Of a stretch of DNA of 52,500 nt, positions 24,943 through 35,379 are shown one piece after another (positions within the stretch are counted from its first letter, which is position 1; each line of letters opens with the position of its first letter). The position numbers and the translations under genes are program-made. The notes beneath the pieces are model-generated. The model searched no databases. It was given only the letters and a program-made list of their open reading frames with translations, and was not told the origin of the DNA. This DNA is from Prorocentrum cordatum. Its lineage: Eukaryota; Sar; Dinophyceae; Prorocentrales; Prorocentraceae. The DNA lies in NCBI GenBank assembly GCA_963575745.1, contig CAUYUJ010001478.1, forward strand, positions 22,501 through 75,000. The letters run 5' to 3'.

Positions 24943-25605
24943 ACATGCGTTCTGTTTCCGAAGAATTTCGGCTTCAAATCGCCTCAGGAAGGCGTCAGAA
25001 AGCGCCCGGAATATCTAAGCTGGAGAAAAGCTGACAGGCGCATTTCTCGTAGCCGAGAAGTCGCGTCGAGGCTGGGCCCGCGCTAACGCAGGGCACAACC
25101 GTCGACTGGCGCAGGCCCAGGCCAGGCGGTGGGGTGAGCGCGAGTCGGCGTCGCGGAGCCGAGCAACCTCGCCGACGCCTCCCCCAAGCCTGGCGCTGGG
25201 TCAGCCCAGCCTCGACACAACTAGCAGCCACTGCGACGCCAGTGCGCTCGCGCAGCAGGGTCGGGCGGGTGGGGAAAAACGCATCCCGCCAGCGGGACGG
25301 CCACGCGTGAGACAAATCCCATTCACCTGCGACGAGAACGCGCTCGCGGGCGCGCAGGGTGGGGATCCGCCTCAGCCGTGAATACCTGGAGGATCTTGAG
25401 CTGCGCATGGCCCAGCTCCCGGAACCTCCTCAGAGCTCCCGGATACATGAGCCACGAAGCGGCGCCTTAGAATCATGTAGGCAAGTTGCTAACATGCAAC
25501 GGCCGTGTCACAAGTTGACATTGCAGGACATTGACACGCACGTAATGGCATGCGTTGGCCTCAATGGAGCTTTGTCGACCGTTGGTGCAGCGTCGCATGT
25601 TACAA
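24943..25605. other. Low-repeat interval, no gene assigned
   Basis: One of the few stretches of complex, non-repeated sequence in the left half. A minus frame of 138 codons (24995-25408) and a plus frame (25359-25610) overlap. Neither has a recognised domain, and no splice-compatible partners were found, so I leave it unassigned. Confidence 0.35.
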
Positions 25606-25684
25606 CATGATGGACCCACGAACCCGGAAAGGGATATAGACATGTGGAGCATGGACACGTTTTCATGATACCCAACTGGGCAAC

Positions 25685-25832
25685 ACCTCACGAAACATCC
25701 CACGAGACACCTCACGAAACAGCCCACGAGACACCTCACGAAACATTCCACGAGACACCTCACGAAACGACGAGACATTCCACGAGACACCCCACGAAAC
25801 ATTCCACGAGACACCCCACGAAACATTCCAAG
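25685..25832 (+). repeat. 24-bp tandem array
   Basis: About six units of cctcacgaaacatcccacga plus gaca, decaying at the right end. Confidence 0.85.
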
Positions 25833-25836
25833 GACT

Positions 25837-26490
25837 GGGGTGTGGTCGTGCTGGGGTGTGGTCGTGCTGGGGTGTGGTCGTGCTGGGGGGGTGGTCGTGC
25901 TGGGGGGTGGTCGTGCTGGGGGTGGTCGTGCTGGGGCGTGGTCGTGCTGGGGCGTGGTCGTGCTGGGGCGTGGTCGTGCTGGGGCGTGGTCGTGCTGGGG
26001 TGTGGTCGTGCTGGGGCGTGGTCGTGCTGGGGTGGGGTAAGGTCGTGCTGGGGTGTGGTCGTGCTGGGGTGTGGTCTTGCTGGGGTGGGGTCGTGCTGGG
26101 GTGTGGTCATGCTGGGGTGGGGTCGTGCTGGGGTGTGGTCGTGCTGGGGTGTGGTCGTGCTAGGGTGGGGTCGTGCTGGGGTGGGGTCGTGCTGGGGAGT
26201 GGTCGTGCTGGGGTGTGGTCGTGCTGGGGTGTGGTCGTGCTGGGGCGTGGTCGTGCTGGGGTGGGGTCGTGCTGGGGTGGGGTCGTGCTGGGGTGGGTTC
26301 GTGCTGGGGTGCTCCGCACCCTGTGATTTATCGATCGGGTCGTGCTGGGGTGTGGTCGTGCTGGGGTGTGGTCAGTCGTCGCGTGCTGGGGTGTGGTCGT
26401 GCTGTGCTGGGGTGTGGTCGTGCTGGGGTGTGGTCGTGCTGTCGTGCTGGGGCGTGGTCGTGCTGGGGTGTGGTCGTGCTGAGGTGTCCC
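25837..26490 (+). repeat. 16-bp tandem array
   Basis: About 38 units of gtggtcgtgctggggt with small variants. A stray tail fragment (cgcaccctgtgatttatcga, 26316) sits inside the array and recurs at its right end (26491), suggesting an internal duplication. Confidence 0.9.
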
Positions 26491-26683
26491 GCACCCTGTG
26501 ATTTATCGATCGGGATTTCAAAAACAAGCGTTTCGCCTGAGACATCCTCAAATTTTAATCCGCCGGCCTCCTTCGACCTCGATATTTATCAGGGAAAAAA
26601 TCCGCCGGCCTCCTTCAAGTTGGCACCGGGGGACAGGTTTACCTACTAAAAGAGAACCCTGGGCCGGCGCCCTTTCCGGGAAA

Positions 26684-28379
26684 AAAGCGGAACAAACGAG
26701 TTTAACAAGAGGCATGTTGTTTGTGTTGCTACGGTTGCACTGCAATTCGTTAGTGGCTCCTGCTCATCCTCTTGTTCCTCTTCTGCCACGCGGGCGCGCC
26801 CTATTATACCTATCCGAGGATCTCATCCTCCTCCTCCTCCTCCTCCTCCTCCTCCTCTCCAGGGTGCCCTTGCGTCTTTGTCTCTGGGGTTCCTCCGTCG
26901 CTGTTTTCGCTGGTTGGCCTGCCGAGATACCCTTGGGGCTGCGATTTCCAACGGTCTTGCGTCTTGAATTGGGAGGGGGAGGGGGAGAAGGATGAGGGGC
27001 AACCATCGGCGCCCCCGCACGCAGCGGATCATGGACGCCGTTTGCTACACGAAACGCGATTCCACGCCGCGGATGCGCACGGCGGCTGCGATCCGCGAGG
27101 CCATGGGCCCGCTGCCAGGAAGGTTCGCGCAGCGTTGGTGCGGCGGCGACCCCTCCGAGGGCGTTCAGGGTTGAACGCCGCCGGTTGGTCGAACGATCAG
27201 GCCTTAAGAAAGGCGCCGATTTTTCAAGGTTGACCTCCTCATCCTCCCCCTCCTCCTCCTCCTCCTCCTCCTCCTCCTCCTCATCCTCGTCCTCAGGCCG
27301 AGGAGCGAAGCGAGGATCTCCTCCTCCTCTTCCTCCTCATCCCGCATCTCCTCCTCCTCGCCCCTCCTCTTCCGAGGATCTCACTCTCATCTCGGGGAAG
27401 CGTGAGACTCGAGTAATACTGTAGTAATGCCCACTCGGTGCACATTCTTGTTCCCTCCTGGCATCTTTCTTCTTTCTCCTGATCCATCGTCGCCCTGATA
27501 ACCTGCGCGCCTCAAGCCCCCGCCGCGACTGAGATACTCGCGGTGGGGCGATGAGGCCGCGCCATATTGAGAGCCGACGGCAGTGGCCAGGTCGTGGCCG
27601 CGCCATTGGGGATATTGACTGGGGGACCCGGGTTCGGGGGTTGAGGGGTCGGTACGGTTCCGTCCGGCCCAGCCCTTAGCCAGCCGAACCTCTCCTTTCT
27701 TACAGCCAATCGAGGGGGGCAGGAGCTATCCGCACAGCTCGGCATATGCCTGCTCCCCCAGTCCCATGGGCGCACAGTTCTCTGCCCCGCCCCACGCAGC
27801 ATGGCTGCAGCAGGACGAGGAGGAGGATGATGAGGACGATGAGGGATGAGAGGAGGCGGAGGAGTAAGAGGAGGAGGGCTTGAGATTCTCTTGGCCCATT
27901 CTTCTTTTCGGCCTCGTTTGGAGCGGTGGTAATAAAGTGGTAGTGGTAGCAGCAGTGCAGTGGTAGTGGCAGTGGCAGTGGCTTGGCAGTGAAGTGGTAG
28001 TGACAGTGGCAATGGTAGTGGTAGTGGCAGCGGCAGTGGCATCGGCAGCGGTAGCGGCAGCGGTCGTGACAGTGGCAGTGCGGTGCGAAAGTTTGCCGCC
28101 CTGTTGTTTTGGTTATCATTTGAGACGATGCGTTCAAGTCTTTTTCTGAAATACCATGGCAAGCACGCAGCATTCACAACTGCATTTGGTTGGGCCCTTC
28201 GTCAGGCTACTCTTGTTTTGAAAGACGCGGCACCGGCCCCATTCACAACTGCATCTGGTTGGGTCCTCTTTTCAGCGGAGCTGTATACCTCCTCGTTTAA
28301 AAAAAAATGACCTGAAAACGGGAGGCGCGTGAATGCGCAAGCCGCGCTGGGCGCGAACACAACGCGGCGGCTGGCGGCT
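26684..28379. other. No gene recognised; scattered microsatellites
   Basis: (CTC)n at 26826-26872 and 27240-27365, and a GTGGCA/GTGGTA-type array at 27935-28080. A plus frame of 60 codons (26992-27174) ends at a perfect 8-bp stem hairpin (27160-27179) and has no recognisable domain. A direct repeat, attcacaactgcat plus tggttggg, lies at 28172 and 28241. Confidence 0.4.
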
Positions 28380-28930
28380 CAGGAAGAGGAGGAGGAGGAC
28401 GGGGAGGGGGATGAGGAGGAGGAGGAGGAGGATGGGGGAGGAGGAGGGGGGGAGGAGGAGGGGGGCGACGACGAGGAGGAGGAGGAGAAGTCAGAGACAG
28501 AGCCAGAATCAAAGTAACAGTGAACTCACCTCTGGGCTTCTTCCATCTGAGGGGTCGGCGGAATGGCGCAAGCCCTTTCGAATAAGAGTCGCAGAAGGAG
28601 AAGGAGGAGAGGAGGAGGAGAAGGAGGAGGAGGAGGAGAAGGAGGAGGAGGAGGAGGGGGGGGGAGGAGGGAGGAGGAGGAGTGGGAGGAGGGGGAGGAG
28701 GAGGAGGAGGAGGAGGAAGAGGAGGGAGGACAGTGGCCGAGGAGGGAAGAGGGAGAAGGAGGAGGAGGTCTCTCCTCCTCCATCCCTCCTCCTCCTCCTG
28801 CTCCTCTTCCTCCCCCTCCTCGTGGTTGGAGTCGTAGTTGGAGTCGTAGTTGGAGTCGTAGTTGGATGGCCCTCCTCCTCCGCCCCCTTCTCCCCCTGCC
28901 CCTCCTCATCGTTATCCTCTTCGTGTTTAC
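28380..28930. repeat. Paired (GGA)n and (TCC)n tracts
   Basis: Purine-rich tract (28380-28765) followed by pyrimidine-rich tract (28770-28915), with three ttggagtcgtag units between them (28829-28865). The two arms are mutually complementary. Confidence 0.85.
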
Positions 28931-29021
28931 CCTGACGACCGCTTGGGCGATCCATAGGGGTTGCAGGGGGCGTCGAAGGCCCCTGGGGGTGCGCCTCGGG
29001 CCCTCCGGGTTCAGGTCGGTT

Positions 29022-29164
29022 CGGGGAGGGTACCCTAGTGTTCTTCATGTATGTTGGATGCTCTTGTGCATCCTGGGGAGGGTACCCTCGGATGTTATGT
29101 GTGGTTGGGCTGGCGGAGGATCTCAAGTTCTTGAAGGATGTTCTTCTGTCCTAGGTCCGACCGT
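29022..29164 (+). repeat. Dispersed 140-bp module, copy 1
   Basis: Homologous by eye at roughly 80 percent to the reverse complement of 44237-44375. Shared blocks include cttgtgcatc.tggggaggg and gttcttgaaggatgttcttc. The other copy lies just upstream of a gene start. Confidence 0.7.
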
Positions 29165-30078
29165 GCACCCGCTAGAAAGCTCTATAGCGTTGTTTGCGTG
29201 CTGGTCCCTGGAAGGCTGCGAAATGTGAAACGCTGGGTTAAGTCGTAGGGTCGCCATGCTTCATGTACTATGCGGGAGGAGGAGGAGGAGGAGGAGGGAG
29301 GAGGAGGGAGGAGGAGGAAGAGGACCAAGAGGAGGAGGGAGGAGGTGGAGGATGAGATGCGCCTCGAACCAAAGATAGCGGCTGGCGCCCGCCAGAAGCG
29401 TCAGGACGCAAGGCCTTTGGACTCCAGACGTTTCAGGGTTAGCGAGGGGGGAGGGGGAGGACGGGGCGCCCCTCCAAGTCCTGGGGGTCAGAGCGGGAGC
29501 AGTGCAGAAGCGAGGGTTCCTTGGGAATGTCTGGGGGGAGGGGGGAATGGTTCCTTGGGAGTGTAAAATTTCTGGGGGGGCCTTCGGTTTCCTGATGGGG
29601 GTTGTATTTGATATTTTGGGATTTGAGGGCGTCTGGGAAGGCCCGCCGCTCCCGCGGCAGATCCGCAGGGATGCAAGGGCCTCGAGAGCGGCATCGACGA
29701 GCTCAGGACAGCCGCAGCTTCTCTTTCATGCAATGGCCAACGCTGATCATGGCCAGGCCATTCCCTGTCCCAGGACAGCGGCGCTGTCGGCCATGGAAGG
29801 CAAGCGCCGCGATCCTTGGAGCAGGAATGGTCGGACCAGGATCAGCATTGGCAATCTCGATGCACGTTGACTCTATAGCTACAACAGTTTTTTTCACCGT
29901 CATGCATGCCACCGAGCAACCATTGCATCAATCTCCTCGGTGCTCTTCATGCCCCTCGACCGGCAGCGGGAAAGGATGAGAACAAGGAGGCGGGGCATGA
30001 GGAGGGGGGTGAATGCAAGATGGGCGGCCGACGTCTGCCGTGCTTCTATGCAGCACGACATCCTTTAAGTGCGCGGGC
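29165..30078. other. No gene recognised
   Basis: GGA-rich stretch at 29270-29350, then complex sequence. Frames on both strands (for example minus 29703-29912) lack recognisable features and splice-compatible neighbours. Confidence 0.35.
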
Positions 30079-30080
30079 CG

Positions 30081-30310
30081 CCAGGACAAAATGGACAGGA
30101 AGCCGACGTGATCCACAGACCTCGGTTCAGAAATCCGCAGGCCAACATTTTTTTTGCAGCAGTCGCGCACCCCCCCCCCTCCCCAGCGTGCGGGGGGGGG
30201 GGAAAGGGGGCTTCACCTAGAACAGAATCATAAGCAAACATTCCTTGGGCGCAGAATTTCCGAACCGCGGTTTGCAGATCATTTCGGCTTCCCCATCTTG
30301 GTCGTGGAGC
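30081..30310. mobile_element. Fold-back (MITE-like) element 2
   Basis: Left arm 30081-30150 pairs imperfectly (about three quarters) with right arm 30236-30310; for example ggaagccga near 30097 pairs with tcggcttcc near 30284. The apex is itself a hairpin of a C run (about 30169-30185) against a G run (30191-30202). It lies about 120 bp beyond the 3' end of the transposase-like gene. Confidence 0.65.
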
Positions 30311-30432
30311 GCGCCTACAGCGAGGCGCCGCCGCCCCCGCTGCCAGTCCAGTCAAGTTCCTCTCTCATCTCTTGTCGTTTCTCCTTTTCCTCTCCTGCCT
30401 TTCTCCCCCTCCCTTCTCCCCCCTTGACAGCT

Positions 30433-32865
30433 CTACAAGGCTAGCGCGCACGGAGGTTCCACGCGCCAAACTCTCTGCGACGTTTCCACCGAACCTTCAG
30501 GAAAAGAAGCAAACGCTGTAACAAGCGGACATACACTGTTTTTTCCGTGGCATTGTTTCCCGATCCTCTTCGCAACTCCCATGTAGGATTCCTCTGCGGC
30601 GTTCTGAAGGAATTTACACGGATTCAACTCTTCTTTGATTGCGCGGTCAACCACATGGCAAAAATAATGATGTTTGGGCCGTATTTTCCACATCATCACA
30701 TTATGAGTAATGGCGCCATTTGCCAGCCATTGCCATGACAACAAATACAAATCTGATGCGTAATCAAATCGTCTGACCTCTGATTGATCAAGCCGCCAAT
30801 CCGCCATATCTAAAATGAATTGGATCTCTCCGAAAGCCCATGCGTTGGCGCGTCGGATTCGAGATGCCTCTGCGTCAACTGGTTCGAATTCAAACGACAT
30901 GTGGGCAACGAAGCGCATGATAGTAGTAACGGCAGAAGCTTTGAATTGGGACGACAATTCTGGATACTCCACCTTCCCGTCGGGGACGCCGATGGAAGCG
31001 AGGGTAAAGCTGCTGCCCCACGGTATAGACAAACCACGATCGGTGCAGAAGTTCTCGAGCTTCCTCCACAAGCACCGCAGAGCCATCTCCCGGTCGACCA
31101 ATGCCTTCCGCGACGCGCGCCTCCTCCTCCTCATCCTCCTCCCTCTCCTCATCATCATCATCCGCCCCCTCATCCCCCTAGCCTTTTTTCACCGCTCTCC
31201 TCCCAAACGCTTTCTCCCCATCCGCATTCGCTTCGGCATGTCGCCTCTGGCCGGTGGCGCCCCAAAATCCGTTTCCACCTCCTCCCTCCTCCTCCTCCTC
31301 CTCCGCCTCCTCCTCCTCCTCTCCCTCTCCTCCGCGCCCCCCTCCCCCTCCTCATCGCCAAGCTTCTCGAGCGCGGCCCGGCCGTCCGACAAGTTGCGCG
31401 TTCGAAGGAGCAGCATCCGACCTCGATGATCTTCACTGGAAGGCCCGAGCTAGATCGAAGCGAAACACCAGACATCGGGCGGGATCGGACCCTGATCAGG
31501 TCGATATCGGGCCGCTTGAGATCGGTGATCAGGCGAGCTTGCACGGGCCAAAGAAAAGGAATCGGATCGTCGAATCGGGAGCAACCCTGGCAAGCCTCTG
31601 GAAATAATGCCTGCCCGACCCACGTCCAGATGTGGTTCGCGCAGTGGTCCCGCAGAATCCCCAGAGGCGCCACGTGCATCCAATCCCAGTAAGACATATC
31701 ATGACAGTGGCCCCTAATCTGGAACGCTGGGCTGCGTTCGCTCACGCCCCAGAACCGCTCAAACGCATCATTCGATAATTTCGTTGCCCTCCACGGTGCA
31801 TCTTTCCTGAAGTTCCCGTAACAAAGTGATGAGCCCGTTGTCCTCGACGGCTTACAGGCGAAGCACGACATGCATATCCAAGTACATTGCCAGTAATGCT
31901 TCTCACTGTGAACTTCCATTTTCGCTTTGGTATCGTGCTTGATGCCAGTATAACATGCAGTGTAGCCGCCAGCCATTACTTGTCTCATGATTTTATACCT
32001 GATGGCGTCTTTCTGAGACTGCCGGAGGTCTTCGCCATAATAGCCACGAGAAGGACCGACGCCTAATTCACACAAACGTATGCTCCAAGCAAAGAGCGAC
32101 AACACTTCACGAATGACTCGCGCCTTGATGTTCGACACGGACACGTGCACGGCTCTCACGGCACACAACGGGAACACAATATCACAAAGCATCCCGACGG
32201 CAAGGGGAGAACGAAACGTGAAAAAGTACGCTAGCCCAAGGTGGGCCCCGAGCAAATGAAATTTGCCTTTTTCAACTGTCCCTTTCCTCGAGCCATCAGT
32301 TCCAAGGTTCTCCCTGAGAGGATTCGCTCGCCGCCCCTCCCACGTTCGTTCGGCGCGCGCGACAGCGTTTGCATAGAATTCACTGTTCCTGTACACCTCC
32401 GCGCCGTCGACGAAAAGCATGATTGGGATCAGCGTGTCTAGTTCACCTGGAGTAAGTCCATCCAAAGCTGGATGTCGTGAACCCCAAGTTGTTTTCTCCA
32501 GTGCCCATTTCCAGTACTTCACAAGTTCCTCGGGCCCTCGAGGCCCCATGGTTGAAACTTGAAACTGTTGCGCCCCAGCTAGCGGCAGGGCGTGCAGAAC
32601 TTCGCGTGGCAATAAGCACGGCACATCTACAGTCTCTGTGACTTCGTCGTTCCCCAGCAGGAGATCCAATTTCAAATAATATGGGTCGAGTTGAAGCCCA
32701 GGAGACCCCGCGCCCACAAGTGGAGATCGCGCTCGACGTTCTGCGGCTGTGACCCACCACAACCGAGCGACGCGAAATCGACGATGGATCTGTGAGCAAA
32801 TCCATCCTGAATGGGCGCCACAATGTTTTGCAGGATTGGTAGGGGGCCGTTCCGATAGGTGACGC
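30433..32865 (-). CDS. Transposase-like protein (two exons, apparent frameshift)
   Basis: Two-exon model: 32865-31596 and 31104-30433 (stop). The intron of about 491 nt opens GCTTGC after GAG and ends AAG before GCATTG, and it is filled with (GGA)n on the coding strand. Exon 1 reads RNGPLPILQNIV then RDLHLWARGLLGF. Near 32695 the frame must shift by one base to continue LDPYYLKLDLLLG; no splice site explains this, so the copy may be decayed or carry a sequencing indel. Later landmarks are a Cys-rich CTWICMSCFACKP, then DAFERFWGVSERSP and YWDWMHVAPLGILRD. Exon 2 has YPELSSQFKAS and RPKHHYFCHVVDR. The D.MH and KPKHH..H patterns recall CACTA (Tnp2/DUF4218-type) transposases, which is inference. 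The 5' end is not found: upstream is a pyrimidine tract and a fold-back. Confidence 0.6.
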
Positions 32866-33035
32866 CTCCTCCTCCGCCCCCCTCTTTCCCCCCCCCCCCC
32901 CACTTCCCCTCCCCATCCCCGTGCCCCTCGTGTTCCCCCTCCTCCCCTCCCTCTCTTCCTCCTTCCCCTCCTCCTCCTTCTCCTCTTCCCCCTCCTCGAA
33001 CCCCCCTCCTCCCCCCCCCCCCCTTCTTGCGCCGC
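32866..33035. repeat. C/T-rich tract upstream of the transposase-like exon
   Basis: TCC/CCC-rich on plus, hence GGA-rich on the coding strand, ending in gaggag before the exon. This fits an intron interior whose upstream exon was not located. Confidence 0.6.
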
Positions 33036-33240
33036 GTGCAGCCACGGGGGGCAGGGGGGGGCCGTGCTGGGAGGGGCCCTCACTCCGCTCTCATGCCTTA
33101 CGAAGGGGGAGGGGTCGGCGTCTTTGGATTTCGCACTGTTCTGCAGCGAACCGCAGCCCCCCCACCCCGCCCCACGCGCGTTCCCCCCTCCCCCGATTTG
33201 AATTGCACAACGACAGAAAAAGGCAGGAAGGCGCGGGCGC

Positions 33241-33402
33241 GGGCAGGAATTGCTGCATAACGCGCTGCAGTGGTGGCTGGATTACAAGGGCGGTCATTCC
33301 GATTCCGAGAGCGTCCAGGAAGTTCACGTCCAGCAACGACGGGGTAGGTGCACGTGACCCAAGAACCAAGGGCGCAACGCGCTATGCAACAATCCACGCC
33401 CG
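33241..33402. mobile_element. Fold-back (MITE-like) element 3
   Basis: ttgctgcataacgcgctgc (33250-33268) pairs with gcaacgcgctatgcaacaa (33374-33392), 16 of 19 positions, and the arms extend weakly inward. About 105 bp lie between the arms. No coding capacity. Confidence 0.55.
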
Positions 33403-34600
33403 ATAAGGGTTTTGTTTCAGAAATCTGTCCTGCACCATGCATCTCGCGAGCCGCGCCCCCCCCTCTGGGCGCGCCTGTCCTTCGGGGCCCGCGCAGGGAA
33501 TTTGAGGGGGTGAAGGAGGATAAAGAAGAATGAACGTGAGAGGGCGCGACATGGAAAAACAAAAAAAAAACAAAAAACAAAAGCTAGAAAAGGAGAAGGA
33601 TGTCCAGAGCCAATGCTGGTCAGCATCTCCTCCACGGTGAGAGAGCGCAGGCCGGAGGACGCCATCGGCCGCCGTGGACTCCTCGCGGGCGCTTCCTCTT
33701 CCATCTCTCCCCTTTTTCTCCTCTTCCCCCTCGCCGTCCTCCTACTCCTCGCTTCCATTTCGCCCTCCGCCTTCTCCTCATCCTGTCCTTGTCCTCCTCC
33801 TCCACCCCCCGTTCTCCCCGCTCCTCATTCTCTTCCTGGTATATTATTGCTCATCATTTTCCCATCGTCCGACTCCTTCTGCCCCCCCCCCCCCCCCTCC
33901 GCCATCCATCTCACCTCATTCTCCTCCTCATCTTCCTCCTCCATCCCCTCGAGAGTCTTAGCGATGCACCTGTTACCCTGGCAGTGCAATCAGCGGGTCC
34001 TCGAGCGGGTGACACACGGAGGAGGAGGAGGACGACGACGAGGAGGAGGAGGAGGAAGAAGAGGACGAGGAGGAGGAGGCGGCGGCTGCAGCGGCCGAGG
34101 ACGACGAAGAGGCGGAGGGGCGAAAGTATAGGGAGGGGGAGGAGGGGGAAGAGGAGGAGGAGGAGGAGATGGAAGAGATGGAGGAGGAGGAGGAGGAGGA
34201 GGAGGACCGAGGGGCTAAAGGCTGGACGCCCTGGGACTGCGTTGCAATCAAATCCACTGAGCAATCCAACCCATCCCATCCCATCCCATCCAATCCTTTA
34301 CCGCTCCTCCCATCCTTCGCTTCGCCGTCGCAGGAGGAGGAGGCGGAGGAGGTGGAGGGGGGAGGAGGAGGAGGAGGTGGAGGAGGAGGCGGAAGGGGGG
34401 GGTTCAGTTCTTCTCGGTAGAGGGCGAGATGAGATTCGGCCCTTGGTCCTGGTAAGATGCCCCACCCCCCCATCGCCCCCCTCCTCTTCCACCGCCCCCC
34501 CTCTTGTTGCGAGTTCGAGAGGCAGAGAGGGATGGATGAATGCGCCAGCTCGCTCGCACCCAGTCGAAACCTGCAGGCAGACAGCAACTAAGCGCCTGCA
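33403..34600. other. No gene recognised; paired pyrimidine and purine tracts
   Basis: CT-rich tract (33700-33950) followed by GGA-rich tracts (34018-34200 and 34330-34400). A ccatc repeat lies at 34268-34292. Frames are low-complexity. Confidence 0.5.
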
Positions 34601-34601
34601 G

Positions 34602-34860
34602 ATCTCTGGCAGCTGGCGTCTTCGATCGTTCGGGCCTTCGGGACTTAGCGCAAGAGCAAAAACAGTTTTCGGTCGCGGACCTGCAGTTTAAAAATCTATC
34701 CTGGAAAAATCACATTGGATGTCGACGTCGTCACCGCTGCCATCTGGCAGCTGGCGTCTTCGATCGTTCGGGACTTCGGGACTCAGAGCAAAAACAGTTT
34801 TCGGTCGCGGACCTGCAGTTTACAAATCTATCCTGGAAAAATCACATTGGCTGTCGACGT
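34602..34860. repeat. Tandem duplication of about 120-130 bp
   Basis: 34602-34729 and 34742-34860 are closely similar (for example ggcagctggcgtcttcgatc and cctggaaaaatcacattgg in both), differing by a few substitutions and a short indel. Confidence 0.85.
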
Positions 34861-34879
34861 CCATTGTTTTCGCTTCGGG

Positions 34880-35100
34880 GATCTTCTGACCCGGGTCAAT
34901 GCAGACCCGGGTCAATCAGGCCTGCAAAATCCTGCAATCTCCTGCACCCAAACCAGGGTCAATGCGAAGGATCCTGCAGGATCCTGCAGGATCCTGCACC
35001 CAAGCCCGGGTCAATGCGACCCTGGCGCTGCAGGATCCTGCAAGATCTGGCGCTCTGGCTGACCCCCGTCTGCACTGACCCCCGTCTCGAGGCTCCCGAT
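34880..35100. repeat. GACCCGGGTCAATG and GGATCCTGCA short repeats
   Basis: gacccgggtcaat or a close variant recurs four or five times (from 34890), and a ggatcctgca decamer recurs three to four times in tandem (34970-35045). Confidence 0.8.
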
Positions 35101-35379
35101 CGCTGTCGGCGTTGCCCCGGGCCCGCTGCCGGGCGCTCGCCCCCTCCGCGATCACGAGCCCGCGCCATCGGCCTTGCGGGGGGAGGGGCGGGCGAGAGCA
35201 GGCATCAGAGGGGATAACATAGAAGGAGGAGCGACAGCATCGGCAGGAACATGCCAGAATCTAAAGAAGGAGGGGGAGGAAGGAGGAGGATGAAAAAAAT
35301 AGAAGAGGAGGAGTCAGTTGCCAATTTGGTTCAAGCTGGCTCAAACTGCATCCGAAACATCTAAATAGGCAGTTGGCAG

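Larger units (their letters stand above)
25606..26683 (+). mobile_element. Composite repeat element 7 (divergent interior)
   Basis: Head tggacccacgaacccggaaa (25611-25630) followed by a diverged start of the core unit (catgatacccaactgggcaa). A 24-bp array (25685-25832) and a 16-bp array (25837-26490) replace the usual interior. The tail has gatttatcgatcgggatttc (26501) and ends gccctttccggg (26669-26680). This is the shortest complete element and shows that ends are conserved while interiors are exchanged. Confidence 0.6.

Noticed and set aside
24995-25408. 138-codon minus frame in a low-repeat interval
   Set aside because: Arg/Pro-rich composition of GC-rich antisense DNA, no AG|G-compatible partner exon and no recognised motif.
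25644-26501. Trp/Cys/Gly-rich plus frame over the 16-bp array
   Set aside because: Produced by the 16-bp tandem repeat; shifting frames give equally periodic peptides.
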